Below, piece after piece: positions 32,867 through 41,939 of a DNA stretch of 64,000 nt. Below the pieces are notes generated by a model that did not search any database, was not told the origin of the DNA, and saw only the letters and a list, made by a program, of their open reading frames with translations. A program made the position numbers and the translations under genes. Origin of the DNA: Actinomadura rayongensis. GTDB taxonomy: Bacteria; Actinomycetota; Actinomycetes; Streptosporangiales; Streptosporangiaceae. How positions within the stretch are numbered: the first letter of the stretch is position 1; every line of letters begins with the position of its first letter. The stretch spans positions 1 to 64,000 of the forward strand of contig NZ_WUTW01000011.1 of NCBI RefSeq assembly GCF_009831215.1, given 5' to 3'.

Positions 32867-34225
32867 TCAACGGGCGGCGGGGACGGGCGCGGCGGCCCGT
32901 CCGAGGCGGACGGCGACGAACGCGGCGGCGAGCGCGCAGCCCGCCGCCGCCAGCAGCGCCGCGTGATAGGACGCGAGCCCTCCGGCGGACACGGCGGCGA
33001 GGACGCCCGCGCCCGTCGAGACGCCGAGCGCGGAAGCCAGCTGCCGTTCGGCGTTGTAGACCGTGGAGGCGGCGGCGGTCGCGGCCGTCCCGACCGTCGC
33101 GAACGCGGTGATCTGGAGCTGGATCGAGGACTGCCCGACGCAGAAGCCCATCGCCAGGTGCAGGACCATGACGAGCGCGACGGGCGTGCCCGCGCCGACG
33201 CAGACGGTCAGCGCGATCGTGGCGGCGGCGCCGGTCATGCAGGCGGTGACGACCCGTCCGGGGCCGAACCGGTCCCGCAGCCGCGCGGCGACCTGCGAGG
33301 CGGCCATCAGCCCGACCGCCTTCGGCAGGACGGCGAGCCCGGTCAGCGCCGCCGAGTGCCCGAGGCCGCGCTGGAACAGCAGCGTGAACGTGTACCCGGC
33401 GGCCATGAATCCGGCGACGAGGAACACCATCGCGCCGCCGGACAGCCGGAACGCCGCGTCCCGGAAGACGTTCAGGTCCACCAGCGGGTCGCGGGTGCGG
33501 GGCTCCAGGACGGCGAACGCGGCGGCGAGCCCGAGCCCGGCCGCCGTGAGCCCGGCCGCGACCGGACCGAAGCCGTGCGTGGCGCCGTGGTTGAGCCCGG
33601 CGGTCAGCAGCCCGGCGCCGGGCGCGATGAGCAGGAACCCGCGCAGGTCGAAGCGGCGGCGGTGCCGCTCCCCGCCGCCGTCCAGCGCGACGGCGCCCGC
33701 GACGAGCGCGGCGAGGCCGACCGGGAGGTTCAGCGCGAACCCCCACCGCCACGACAGGTGGTCCACGAGCAGCCCGCCGACGACCGGCCCGAGCGTCGGC
33801 GCGAGCGCGCCCGGCAGCACGATCGCCCGCGCGAGCCGCATCCGCTCGTCGGGCGGGTAGGCGAGGTAGAGGACGGTCAGCCCGACCGACAGCAGCAGCG
33901 CGCCCGCCGCCCCCTGCGCCGCGCGCGCCGCGACGAGCGCGCCGAGCCCGCCCGCCAGGCAGCACGCCAGCGACGCCGCCGCGAACAGGACGAGCGCGCC
34001 GAGGAACGCCGCCTTCGGCCCGATCCGGTCGCTCACCCAGCCCGACGCCGGGATGCACACCGCGACGCTCACCAGGTAGGCGGCGTCCACGGCGCCCGTC
34101 GCGCTCGCCGGGACGGCGAAGTCGCGGGCGATGGCGGGCAGCGCGACGTTCGCGATCGTCATGTCCATGCTGACGAGGAACACGACGGTCACGTAGACGG
34201 CCGCGACGGTCGTCCGGGCGTTCAC
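32867..34225 (-). CDS. MFS (DHA2-type) transporter, probable siderophore exporter
   Basis: A 452-residue major-facilitator protein with about 14 hydrophobic helices. The N-terminal VFLVSMDMTIANVALPAIARDF (motif D1-like) and the GWVSDRIGPKAAFLGAL loop (motif A) are typical of the EmrB/QacA group. The GTG start at 34225 overlaps the NRPS stop (GTGA), indicating translational coupling. By position in the NRPS operon it most likely exports the finished siderophore; direct evidence for the substrate is absent. Confidence 0.88.
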   Translation of the reverse strand: MNARTTVAAVYVTVVFLVSMDMTIANVALPAIARDFAVPASATGAVDAAYLVSVAVCIPASGWVSDRIGPKAAFLGALVLFAAASLACCLAGGLGALVAARAAQGAAGALLLSVGLTVLYLAYPPDERMRLARAIVLPGALAPTLGPVVGGLLVDHLSWRWGFALNLPVGLAALVAGAVALDGGGERHRRRFDLRGFLLIAPGAGLLTAGLNHGATHGFGPVAAGLTAAGLGLAAAFAVLEPRTRDPLVDLNVFRDAAFRLSGGAMVFLVAGFMAAGYTFTLLFQRGLGHSAALTGLAVLPKAVGLMAASQVAARLRDRFGPGRVVTACMTGAAATIALTVCVGAGTPVALVMVLHLAMGFCVGQSSIQLQITAFATVGTAATAAASTVYNAERQLASALGVSTGAGVLAAVSAGGLASYHAALLAAAGCALAAAFVAVRLGRAAAPVPAAR

Positions 34226-37200
34226 GCGACCGTCCCGCGCAGGGCGGCGTCCACGACGGCGCCGATCTCGGCGATCGGGCCCGGCTGGGTCATGTCCTTG
34301 TGCTCGCAGGCGATGTCGTGGTTGGCGATCGTCCCGCCGATGTAGGGCGCCCACAGGTCGTAGGTCGGCGACGCGGCGCCCTTGCCGAGTTCGGCGGGGT
34401 TCAGCGCGGCGGTGAAGAACAGCAGGTCGCCGTCGAAGCGGCCGAACGCGGCGTCCTTCTCCAGCCGCGCGCTGGTCGCGAAGTTGTCGATCATCGCGGC
34501 GGGGGTGAACTCGCGGAGGTTGGCGAGGGCGCTGCCCTCGGCGCGCAGGATCGTCATGACGCGGTCGCGGTCGAGCGGGCCGTCGCCGGTCGTGTCGGGG
34601 CCGGTCATGTCGTGGCCGACCATGTAGAGGAGCGCGCGCAGGGCGTCCTCTTCGGACGGCAGGGTGTCCCACACGCCGCTCGGATAGGAGTCGAGCATGG
34701 CGAGCACGGCGACCTCTTCGCCCTGGGCGCGCAGTTCGACCGCGACGTGGTGGGCGATGACGCCGCCGAACGACCAGCCGAGCAGCGCGTACGGGCCGTG
34801 CGGGACGGCCTCGCGCATCGCCGCGATGTACTCGGCGGTCATCTCCGCCAGCGAGTCGGCGGGCCGGGTGCGGCGGGCGAGGTTGCGGGCCTGGACGCCG
34901 TACAGCGGGACGTCCCGGACGTGCTTGAGCAGCCCCGAGAAGCACCAGGCGATCCCGCCCGCCGGGTGGAAGCAGAACAGCGGAACGCCGTCGCCGGACG
35001 TCCGGAACGGCAGGATGATCTCCAGCGCCTCGTCGTCCCCGCCGCTCTCCAGCCGTCCGGCCAGCTCCGCGACGGTCGGCGCGGCGAAGATCTGCCCGAC
35101 GCTCAGCCGCACGCCGAACTCGGCCTGGACGCGTCCGATGAGCCGCGCGGCGAGCAGCGAGTGGCCGCCGAGGTCGAAGAAGGAGTCGTCGACCCCGACC
35201 CGCTCCAGGTCCAGGACCTCGGCGAACAGGGCGCAGAGCATCTCCTCCTGGCGGGTGCGGGGGCCGCGTCCGGCGGTCGCGGCGGGGCCGGGCGCGGGCA
35301 GCGCGCGGCGGTCCAGCTTGCCGTTCGGGCCGAGCGGCAGCGCGTCCAGGACGACGACGGCGGACGGCACCAGATGCGCGGGCAGCACGGCGGCCAGGGC
35401 GCGGCGCGGGTCCCCGGCGGGCGCGCCGGTGACGTAGCCGACGAGCCGGGGGTCGCCGGGCCGGTCCTCGCGGACGACCACGGCCGCCGCCGCGACGCCG
35501 GGCAGCTCGGCGAGGGCGCTCTCGACCTCGCCGGGCTCGATCCGGAAGCCGCGGATCTTGACCTGGTCGTCGGCGCGTCCGGCGAACCGCAGCACCCCGT
35601 CGGCCGTCCAGCGGGCCAGGTCGCCGGTGCGGTAGAGACGCGAGCCCGGCGGGCCGAACGGGTTCGCGACGAACCGCTCGGCGGTGACGCCCGGACGGTT
35701 CAGGTACCCGCGCGCCAGCCCCGCCCCCGCGAGGTACAGCTCGCCGGTGACACCGGGCGGGACGGGACGCAGCGCGTCGTCCAGCACGTAGGCGCGGGTC
35801 CCGGGGTCGGGCCGTCCGATCGGTACGGGGCCGCTGTCGTCGGGGTCGCAGTCCCAGAGCGTGGCGTTGACGGTCGCCTCGGTCGGCCCATAGGCGTTGA
35901 CGACGCGGTGCCTCTTTCCCCACCGCGCGACGAGTTCGGGCGGCACCTTCTCCGCGCCGATCGCGAGCGTCGCGCCCGCGGGCAGGTCCACGTCGGCGGG
36001 GAACATCGCGAGCAGCGACGGCGGCAGCCCGAGCAGGTTCACGCCGTGCCGCGCGGCGTACTCGGCGAGCGGCGCGCCGGGGACGCGCAGGTCGTCCGGG
36101 CACAGCACGAGCGTCCCGCCCGACAGCAGCGGGATGCAGAGCTGCCAGAGCGCGGCGTCGAAGCTGAGCGAGGCGAAGTGCAGGACGCGCGCGCCCGGCC
36201 CGGCGCCGAGCCGCGTCTCCTGGGTCTCGACCAGGTCCGCGATGCCGGCGTGCGTGACGACGACGCCCTTCGGCCGCCCGGTGGACCCGGACGTGTAGAT
36301 CACGTACGCGGCGTGGTCCACCGACGGCGGCCCGGGCGGATCCGTGGCCGGGAACGCGTCCAGCCCGGTGAAGTCGGCCGGGGTGACGACGTGCGCCGGA
36401 CGCGCGTCCTCGATCATCGCCGCGAGCCGTTCGGCGGGGTAGGACGGGTCGAGCGGCAGGTAGGCGGCCCCGGCCTTGAGGACGCCGAGCACCGCGACGA
36501 CCATGTCGGGCGTCCGGGGCATCCGCACGCCGACCAGGTCCTCCGGGCCGGTCCCCGCGCCGAGCAGCCGGTGCGCGAGCCGGTTCGCGCGGGCGTTCAG
36601 CTCCGCGTAGGTGAATTCCTCGTCGGCGAAGACGAGCGCGACGGCGTCCGGCGACCGCCGCGCCTGCGCCTCGAACAGCGCGGGCAGCGTCGCGGCGGGA
36701 CGGTCGTGCCCGGTGGCGTTCCACGCGTCGAGGATCGTGCGGCGCTCGCTGGCGCCGAGCAGGTCCAGGTCGCCGATGCGGCGGCCGGGGTCGGCGGCGG
36801 CCTCGCCGAGCAGCCGCACGAGCCGGCTCGCCAGCGCCTCGACGGTCGCGTGGTCGAACAGGTCGGCGCTGTACTCGACGGCGCCGTCGAGGCCCGCGCC
36901 GCCGGGCCGCTCGGTGAACCGGAACGCGAGGTCGAACTTGGCGCCGCCGGTCGCGACCATGCGCACCGACGCCGTGAGGCCCGGCAGGTCCGGGCTCGCC
37001 GGCGGGTCGGCCGCGTAGGTGACCATGACCTGGAACAGCGGGTGCCGGGTGAGGGCGCGCGGCGGCGCCAGCGCCTCCACGACCCGGTCGAACGGGACGT
37101 CCTGGTGCTCGAACGCGGCCAGGTCGGCGGCGCGGACCCGGTCGAGAAGGTCGCGGAACGCCGGGTTCCCGGACGTGTCGGTGCGCAGCACGAGCGCGTT

Positions 37201-40200
37201 GACGAAGCAGCCGACGAGAGCGTCGAGAGCGTCGTCGGCGCGGCCCGCCGCCGGGGTGCCGAGCGGGACGTCGGTGCCCGCGCCGAGCCGGGTGAGCAGC
37301 GCCGCGACCCCGGCCTGGACGGTCATGAACAGGCTGGCGCGCGCGTCGCGGGCGAGGGCGGCGAGCGCCGCGTGCAGGTCGGGGCCGAGCGCGAACGCCA
37401 CGACGCCGCCGCGTCCGGTGCCGGTCGCGGGCCGGGGCCGGTCGGCGGGCAGGTCCAGTTCGGCGGGCAGGTCGCGCAGCGCGTCGCGCCAGTAGGCGAG
37501 CTGGCGGCCCGCGATGGCGTCCGGATCGTCCTCGGCGCCGAGCAGGTCGCGCTGCCAGAGCGTGTAGTCGGCGTACTGGACGGGCAGCGGCGCCCAGTCC
37601 GGGACGCGTCCGGCGCGGCGGGCGGCGTAGGCGGCGGCGAGGTCGCCGACGAGCCGGCCCGCCGACCACTCGTCGCCCGCGACGTGGTGCAGGACGAGCA
37701 GCAGTTCGTGCTCGTCCGGCCCGGCGGAGCGCAGCGCGGCGCGCAGCGGCGGTTCGGCGGCGAGGTCGAAGACGTGCCGCGCGGCGGCGGTCAGGTCGTC
37801 CCCGGTCGCGGCGCGGTGCAGGACGGGCGGCGCGGCGGGCGCGATCTCCTGGCGCGGCTCGCCGTCGTCCGCCGGGAAGCGGGTGCGCAGGATCTCGTGC
37901 CGGGCCGTGAGGTCGCCGAGCGCGGCGGTCAGCGCGGCCGTGTCGAGCGGGCCGGTGAGGCGCAGCGCGATCGGGACGTTGTAGGCGGCGCTCTCGCCCG
38001 TCCGGTGCAGGAACCACAGGCCGCGCTGCACGGGCGACAGCGGGATGCGGGCCGGGCGCGGCAGCGGGACGAGCGGCGGCCGGTCCGCCCCGGCGCCGAG
38101 CGCGGCGGCGATCCCGGCGACGGTCGGGGTCTCGAAGATCGCGCGGATGCCCAGTTCGGCGCCCAGCACGGCGCGGACGCGGGCGGTGAGGCGCGCGGCG
38201 AGCAGCGAGTCCCCGCCGAGGTCGAAGAACCCGTCGTCCACGCCGACCGCCGGGACGCCGAGCACCTCGGCGAACAGCGCGCACAGCGCGGCCTCGCGGG
38301 CGCTCGCGGGCGCCGTCCTGGCTCCGGCGAGCAGCGGGACGGGCAGCGCGGCCCGGTCCAGCTTGCCGTTCACGGTCAGCGGCAGCGCGCCGAGCCCGAC
38401 GACGGCGGCCGGGACCATGTGCGCGGGCAGCCGTGCGGCCAGGTGGGCGCGCAGGTCCGCGCGCACGCCGTGCCCGCCGCCGGTCGCCGCGTAGCCGACG
38501 AGCCGCCGGTCCCCCGGCCGGTCCTCGCGGACGACGACCGCCGCCTGCGCGACGTCCGGATGCGCCAGCAGCGCGGCCTCGATCTCGGCGGGCTCGATCC
38601 GGAACCCGCGGATCTTCACCTGGTCGTCCGCGCGGCCGAGGAACTCCAGGGTGCCGTCCGGCAGCGCGCGGGCGAGGTCGCCGGTGCGGTACATGCGGGC
38701 GCCGGGCGGGCCGAAGGGGTCGGCGACGAACCGTCCGGCGGTGAGGCCGGGCCGGTGCAGGTAGCCGTGGGCGAGTCCCGCGCCGCCGACGTACATCTCG
38801 GCGGCGCGTCCGGGCGCGACGGGCCGCAGCGCGTCGTCCAGCAGGTGGACGCGCAGGTCCGGGATCGGGCCGCCGATCGGGCTGCCCGCGCGGTCGCCGG
38901 GGCCGAGCGCGCGGTGGGTCACGTGGACGGTCGTCTCGGTGATCCCGTACATGTTCACCAGACGCGGGTGCGCGCCGTGCTCGGCGTACCAGGGGGCGAG
39001 CCGTCCGGGGTCGAGCGCTTCGCCTCCGAAGACGACGTAGCGCAGCGCGGGTCCGGCGCCGGGGTCGGCCGCGATGAGCTGGTAGAACGCCGACGGCGTC
39101 TGGTTGAGGACGGTCACCCGCTCGGCGGCGAGCAGCGCGGCGAACGCCTCCGGGGAGCGGGCGACGTCCTGCGGGACGATCACCAGCCGTCCGCCGTGCA
39201 GCAGCGCGCCCCACAGCTCCCAGACCGAGAAGTCGAAGGCATAGGAGTGAAAGAGCGTCCAGACGTCGTCCGCGCCGAAGCCGAACCAGTGCCGCGTGGC
39301 CGTGAACAGCCGGACGACGTTGCGGTGCGGCACGACGACGCCCTTCGGCGCGCCGGTCGAGCCGGACGTGTAGATCACGTAGGCGGGCAGGTCCGGGTGC
39401 AGGTCGCGGCGCGGCGGGACGGCCGGGTACCGCGCGGCCTCGGCGATCGTGTCCGGGGTGACGGTCGCGACCGGGCGGGCGTCCGCCAGCGTCGCGGTCA
39501 CGCGCGCCGCCGGGTACGCCGGGTCGATCGGGACGTAGGCCGCGCCGGTCTTCAGCACCGCCAGCACCGCGACGACGAGGTCCGCCGAGCGGGGCAGCGC
39601 GAGCGCGACGAACGCGCCGGGCCGGGCGCCGCGCTCGGTGAGCAGCCCGGCGAGCCGGTCGGCGGCGGCGTCCAGTTCGGCGTAGGTGAGCCGGGCCGCG
39701 CCGCCGGTGACCGCCACCGCGTCGGGCGTCTTCGCGGCGCGCTCCTCGAACAGCCCGACGAGCGTGGCGTCCCCGTCCGGGGCGGCGACGGCCGCCGGGC
39801 GCGGCCGGGTCCGGACGGTGTCCAACCGCCCGACCGGCAGGTCGGGACCGCCGGCGGCGAACGCGGCGAGCAGCCCGGTGAGCCCGGCGACGTGCCCGTC
39901 GAGGTCGGCTTCGGAGTAGAGGTCGGGGTTGGCGTCGACCTCCAGCGGCAGCGCGCCGTCGCGCGGCCCGGCGCCGTGGACGGTGACCGTGAGGTCGTCC
40001 ACCGGCCCCGCCGACAGGTAGTGCGTCGTCGCGGGCGCGTCGCCGAACCGCAGCTCGGGCGTGAACGGCTTGACGTTGACGAGCGGGCCGGTGAGCCGCC
40101 GTCCCTCGCCGAGCAGCCGCAGGTCACGGCGCAGGTCCTCGGACCGGTACCGCCCGTGCTTGCGGGCCTCGCGCAGCCGCGCGGCGACCTGCCCGACCAG

Positions 40201-41109
40201 TTCCCCGGCCGTCGTGGCGGGCCGCAGGTCGAGGCGCAGCGGGACGACGTTGGTCACCATCGACGGGACCCGCGCCGCCGCCGTGCCGAGCCGTCCCATC
40301 AGCGGCAGCCCGAGGACGACCGTGCGCGCGCCCGTCCGGCGGTGCGCGTACGCGGCGACCCCGGCGAGCACGGCCTCCGGCCAGGTCGCCCCGGCCGCGG
40401 CGGCGAGCGCGTGCGGGACGGGCAGCGCGCCCGTCCGGCGCAGGAAGCCCGGCGCGGGGCGGGGTGCGCCGGTCGTGAACGCGGCGATCTCGGGGGCGTC
40501 GGCGAGCAGGCCCGTCCAGTACGCCCGGTCGGCCGCGCGCCGCGCCGAGCGCCGGTAGGCGGTCTCTTCGGCGACGACGTCGCGCAGCGGCAGGAACCGG
40601 CCGCCCGGGTAGGCGCGGTCCCGCGCGAGCGCGGTGTACAGCTCGGCGACGCGCCGCGCGACCTGCGAGAACCCGTAGCCGTCCAGCACGATGTGGTGGC
40701 ACCGCTGGTACCAGAGGACGCACTCCGGACCGACCGTGATCAGCGCCTGGGTGAACAGCGGCCCGGTCTCGGGCGCGACGGCGCGGGCCAGGTCGGCGCG
40801 CATCCAGCGCAGCGCGGCGGCGCGGGGGTCGGCCGCGGCGGCGACGTCGGGCCGGTGCAGCGGCCAGTCGCCGGGCGCGACGAGCTGCCAGGGGTGCGCG
40901 TCGTCCCCGCCGAACCGGACGTTCAGCGCGTCGGTCTCGGCGAGGGTCGCGCGCAGCGCCCGCTCGAACAGCCCCGCGTCGACGGCGCCGTGGATCTCGA
41001 CGTACTCGGCGGTGTTGTAGGCGGGGTTCGCGGGGTCGAGGCGCTGGGCGAACCAGATGCCCTCCTGCGCCCCGGTCAGCGCGAACGCGTCCGCCGGGAG
41101 GTCGCTCAT
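34222..41109 (-). CDS. Bimodular siderophore NRPS: C-A(Thr)-T-C-A(unknown)-T-TE
   Basis: A 2295-residue EntF/DhbF-like synthetase. C1 (~10-430) has HHIVLDG at ~137. A1 (~460-930) has YIYTSGSTGAPKG-type A3 at ~575; its pocket residues by alignment to GrsA read D-F-W-N-V-G-M-V-H-K, one conservative change from the threonine code. T1 is LGGDSLL (~967). C2 (~1015-1450) has HHVAGDE, the motif G replaced by E. A2 (~1480-1940) pocket reads D-A-W-G-A-G-A-V-N-K, which I cannot match to a known code. T2 is LGGHSLL (~1980), and the TE (~2040-2295) has GWSFGG (~2112). There is no epimerase or cyclase domain. ATG 41109 overlaps the GNAT stop, and the exporter follows with GTGA overlap. Confidence 0.95.
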   Translation of the reverse strand: MSDLPADAFALTGAQEGIWFAQRLDPANPAYNTAEYVEIHGAVDAGLFERALRATLAETDALNVRFGGDDAHPWQLVAPGDWPLHRPDVAAAADPRAAALRWMRADLARAVAPETGPLFTQALITVGPECVLWYQRCHHIVLDGYGFSQVARRVAELYTALARDRAYPGGRFLPLRDVVAEETAYRRSARRAADRAYWTGLLADAPEIAAFTTGAPRPAPGFLRRTGALPVPHALAAAAGATWPEAVLAGVAAYAHRRTGARTVVLGLPLMGRLGTAAARVPSMVTNVVPLRLDLRPATTAGELVGQVAARLREARKHGRYRSEDLRRDLRLLGEGRRLTGPLVNVKPFTPELRFGDAPATTHYLSAGPVDDLTVTVHGAGPRDGALPLEVDANPDLYSEADLDGHVAGLTGLLAAFAAGGPDLPVGRLDTVRTRPRPAAVAAPDGDATLVGLFEERAAKTPDAVAVTGGAARLTYAELDAAADRLAGLLTERGARPGAFVALALPRSADLVVAVLAVLKTGAAYVPIDPAYPAARVTATLADARPVATVTPDTIAEAARYPAVPPRRDLHPDLPAYVIYTSGSTGAPKGVVVPHRNVVRLFTATRHWFGFGADDVWTLFHSYAFDFSVWELWGALLHGGRLVIVPQDVARSPEAFAALLAAERVTVLNQTPSAFYQLIAADPGAGPALRYVVFGGEALDPGRLAPWYAEHGAHPRLVNMYGITETTVHVTHRALGPGDRAGSPIGGPIPDLRVHLLDDALRPVAPGRAAEMYVGGAGLAHGYLHRPGLTAGRFVADPFGPPGARMYRTGDLARALPDGTLEFLGRADDQVKIRGFRIEPAEIEAALLAHPDVAQAAVVVREDRPGDRRLVGYAATGGGHGVRADLRAHLAARLPAHMVPAAVVGLGALPLTVNGKLDRAALPVPLLAGARTAPASAREAALCALFAEVLGVPAVGVDDGFFDLGGDSLLAARLTARVRAVLGAELGIRAIFETPTVAGIAAALGAGADRPPLVPLPRPARIPLSPVQRGLWFLHRTGESAAYNVPIALRLTGPLDTAALTAALGDLTARHEILRTRFPADDGEPRQEIAPAAPPVLHRAATGDDLTAAARHVFDLAAEPPLRAALRSAGPDEHELLLVLHHVAGDEWSAGRLVGDLAAAYAARRAGRVPDWAPLPVQYADYTLWQRDLLGAEDDPDAIAGRQLAYWRDALRDLPAELDLPADRPRPATGTGRGGVVAFALGPDLHAALAALARDARASLFMTVQAGVAALLTRLGAGTDVPLGTPAAGRADDALDALVGCFVNALVLRTDTSGNPAFRDLLDRVRAADLAAFEHQDVPFDRVVEALAPPRALTRHPLFQVMVTYAADPPASPDLPGLTASVRMVATGGAKFDLAFRFTERPGGAGLDGAVEYSADLFDHATVEALASRLVRLLGEAAADPGRRIGDLDLLGASERRTILDAWNATGHDRPAATLPALFEAQARRSPDAVALVFADEEFTYAELNARANRLAHRLLGAGTGPEDLVGVRMPRTPDMVVAVLGVLKAGAAYLPLDPSYPAERLAAMIEDARPAHVVTPADFTGLDAFPATDPPGPPSVDHAAYVIYTSGSTGRPKGVVVTHAGIADLVETQETRLGAGPGARVLHFASLSFDAALWQLCIPLLSGGTLVLCPDDLRVPGAPLAEYAARHGVNLLGLPPSLLAMFPADVDLPAGATLAIGAEKVPPELVARWGKRHRVVNAYGPTEATVNATLWDCDPDDSGPVPIGRPDPGTRAYVLDDALRPVPPGVTGELYLAGAGLARGYLNRPGVTAERFVANPFGPPGSRLYRTGDLARWTADGVLRFAGRADDQVKIRGFRIEPGEVESALAELPGVAAAAVVVREDRPGDPRLVGYVTGAPAGDPRRALAAVLPAHLVPSAVVVLDALPLGPNGKLDRRALPAPGPAATAGRGPRTRQEEMLCALFAEVLDLERVGVDDSFFDLGGHSLLAARLIGRVQAEFGVRLSVGQIFAAPTVAELAGRLESGGDDEALEIILPFRTSGDGVPLFCFHPAGGIAWCFSGLLKHVRDVPLYGVQARNLARRTRPADSLAEMTAEYIAAMREAVPHGPYALLGWSFGGVIAHHVAVELRAQGEEVAVLAMLDSYPSGVWDTLPSEEDALRALLYMVGHDMTGPDTTGDGPLDRDRVMTILRAEGSALANLREFTPAAMIDNFATSARLEKDAAFGRFDGDLLFFTAALNPAELGKGAASPTYDLWAPYIGGTIANHDIACEHKDMTQPGPIAEIGAVVDAALRGTVA

Positions 41110-41735
41110 GCGGGCAGCGCCGGGACGTCGGCCTCGGTCCGCGGGGCGATGAACAGCGCGGCCCGCTTGTGCGGCAGGTCGACCTCGCCGAGGAAGCGCA
41201 GACCGAGCTTCTCGTCGGTGCGCCGCGCGGCGGCGTTGGACGCGTCCGGCTCCGACACGATCCGGGTGCAGGCGGGCTCGGCGGCGAAGATCCCGTCGAT
41301 GAACGCGCCGAACAACCGGCCGCCGACGCCCCGTCCGACGGCCTCGGTCTCCCCGATCGCGAGGTGGAACCCGACGTCGTGCGGACGGGACGGGTAGACG
41401 CGGCCGACCACGTCGCGCGCCGCCCGGTACAGCTCGACGTAGGCGATGGGACGTCCGTCGAGCGACACGATGAACGGCCGCGCGTAGTCCCCGGCGAGGT
41501 GGCCCGCGATCTCCGCGGCCCAGCGCTCGCGCGGCCACGCCTGGTCGTAGTGCGCCGCGACGTGCGGCAGGTTCATCCAGCGGTGGACGAGGTCGAGGTC
41601 GGGGCCGTCCGGCCGGGCGACGCGCGCGGCGAACGGGGGCGCCAGCTCCGGGACGGGCGGCGGTCCGGCGGCGAGGACCTCCGGGGCGAGTCCGGCCTCC
41701 AGCCGCCTGGTGTAGGTGCCGGGATCGCTGCTCAC
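41106..41735 (-). CDS. GNAT acyltransferase for N-hydroxy-amino acid (IucB/RhbD/MbtK-like)
   Basis: A 209-residue GNAT of the siderophore acetylase group. Typical segments are LVHRWMNLPHVAAHYDQ (~57), IAYVELYRAARDVVG, HDVGFHLAIGE (~130), VGGRLFGAFIDGIF and IVSEPDASNAAARRTDEKLG. It should acylate the N-hydroxyl amine made by the monooxygenase to give a hydroxamate; acetyl versus longer acyl is not decided. GTG 41735 is chosen because GGAGG stands 4 nt upstream; ATG 41756 lies further up. It is the first gene of the operon GNAT-NRPS-MFS-SIP-hydroxylase, with an iron box directly upstream. Confidence 0.88.
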   Translation of the reverse strand: MSSDPGTYTRRLEAGLAPEVLAAGPPPVPELAPPFAARVARPDGPDLDLVHRWMNLPHVAAHYDQAWPRERWAAEIAGHLAGDYARPFIVSLDGRPIAYVELYRAARDVVGRVYPSRPHDVGFHLAIGETEAVGRGVGGRLFGAFIDGIFAAEPACTRIVSEPDASNAAARRTDEKLGLRFLGEVDLPHKRAALFIAPRTEADVPALPA

Positions 41736-41757
41736 GTCGCCTCCACGGGAGATCAAG

Positions 41758-41776
41758 TTAGGTAAGGCTTAGCTAA
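41758..41776 (-). promoter_or_regulatory. IdeR/DmdR-type iron box for the NRPS operon
   Basis: TTAGGTAAGGCTTAGCTAA, a 19-bp palindrome with few mismatches to the DtxR/IdeR consensus, is 22 nt upstream of the GNAT start. Confidence 0.82.
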
Positions 41777-41874
41777 GTTGAACATGCACAGCTAAGCATC
41801 GGCCGCGCGGAGCGGTCAACGCCGCGACCGCCGCGACCGCCCCAAGAGCGATCTAGGCCACAGAAGGTGACAAG

Positions 41875-41893
41875 TAAGGCGAGCCTAACCTAA
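41875..41893 (+). promoter_or_regulatory. IdeR/DmdR-type iron box for the receptor lipoprotein gene
   Basis: TAAGGCGAGCCTAACCTAA has a perfect right half-site (GCCTAACCTAA) and a degenerate left half. It lies 46 nt upstream of the lipoprotein ATG and 98 bp from the divergent box, so each direction has its own operator. Confidence 0.75.
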
Positions 41894-41939
41894 TGTTTGC
41901 CGCCGAACGGAGCACCGCCCCCGCGTCTGGAGACACCCC

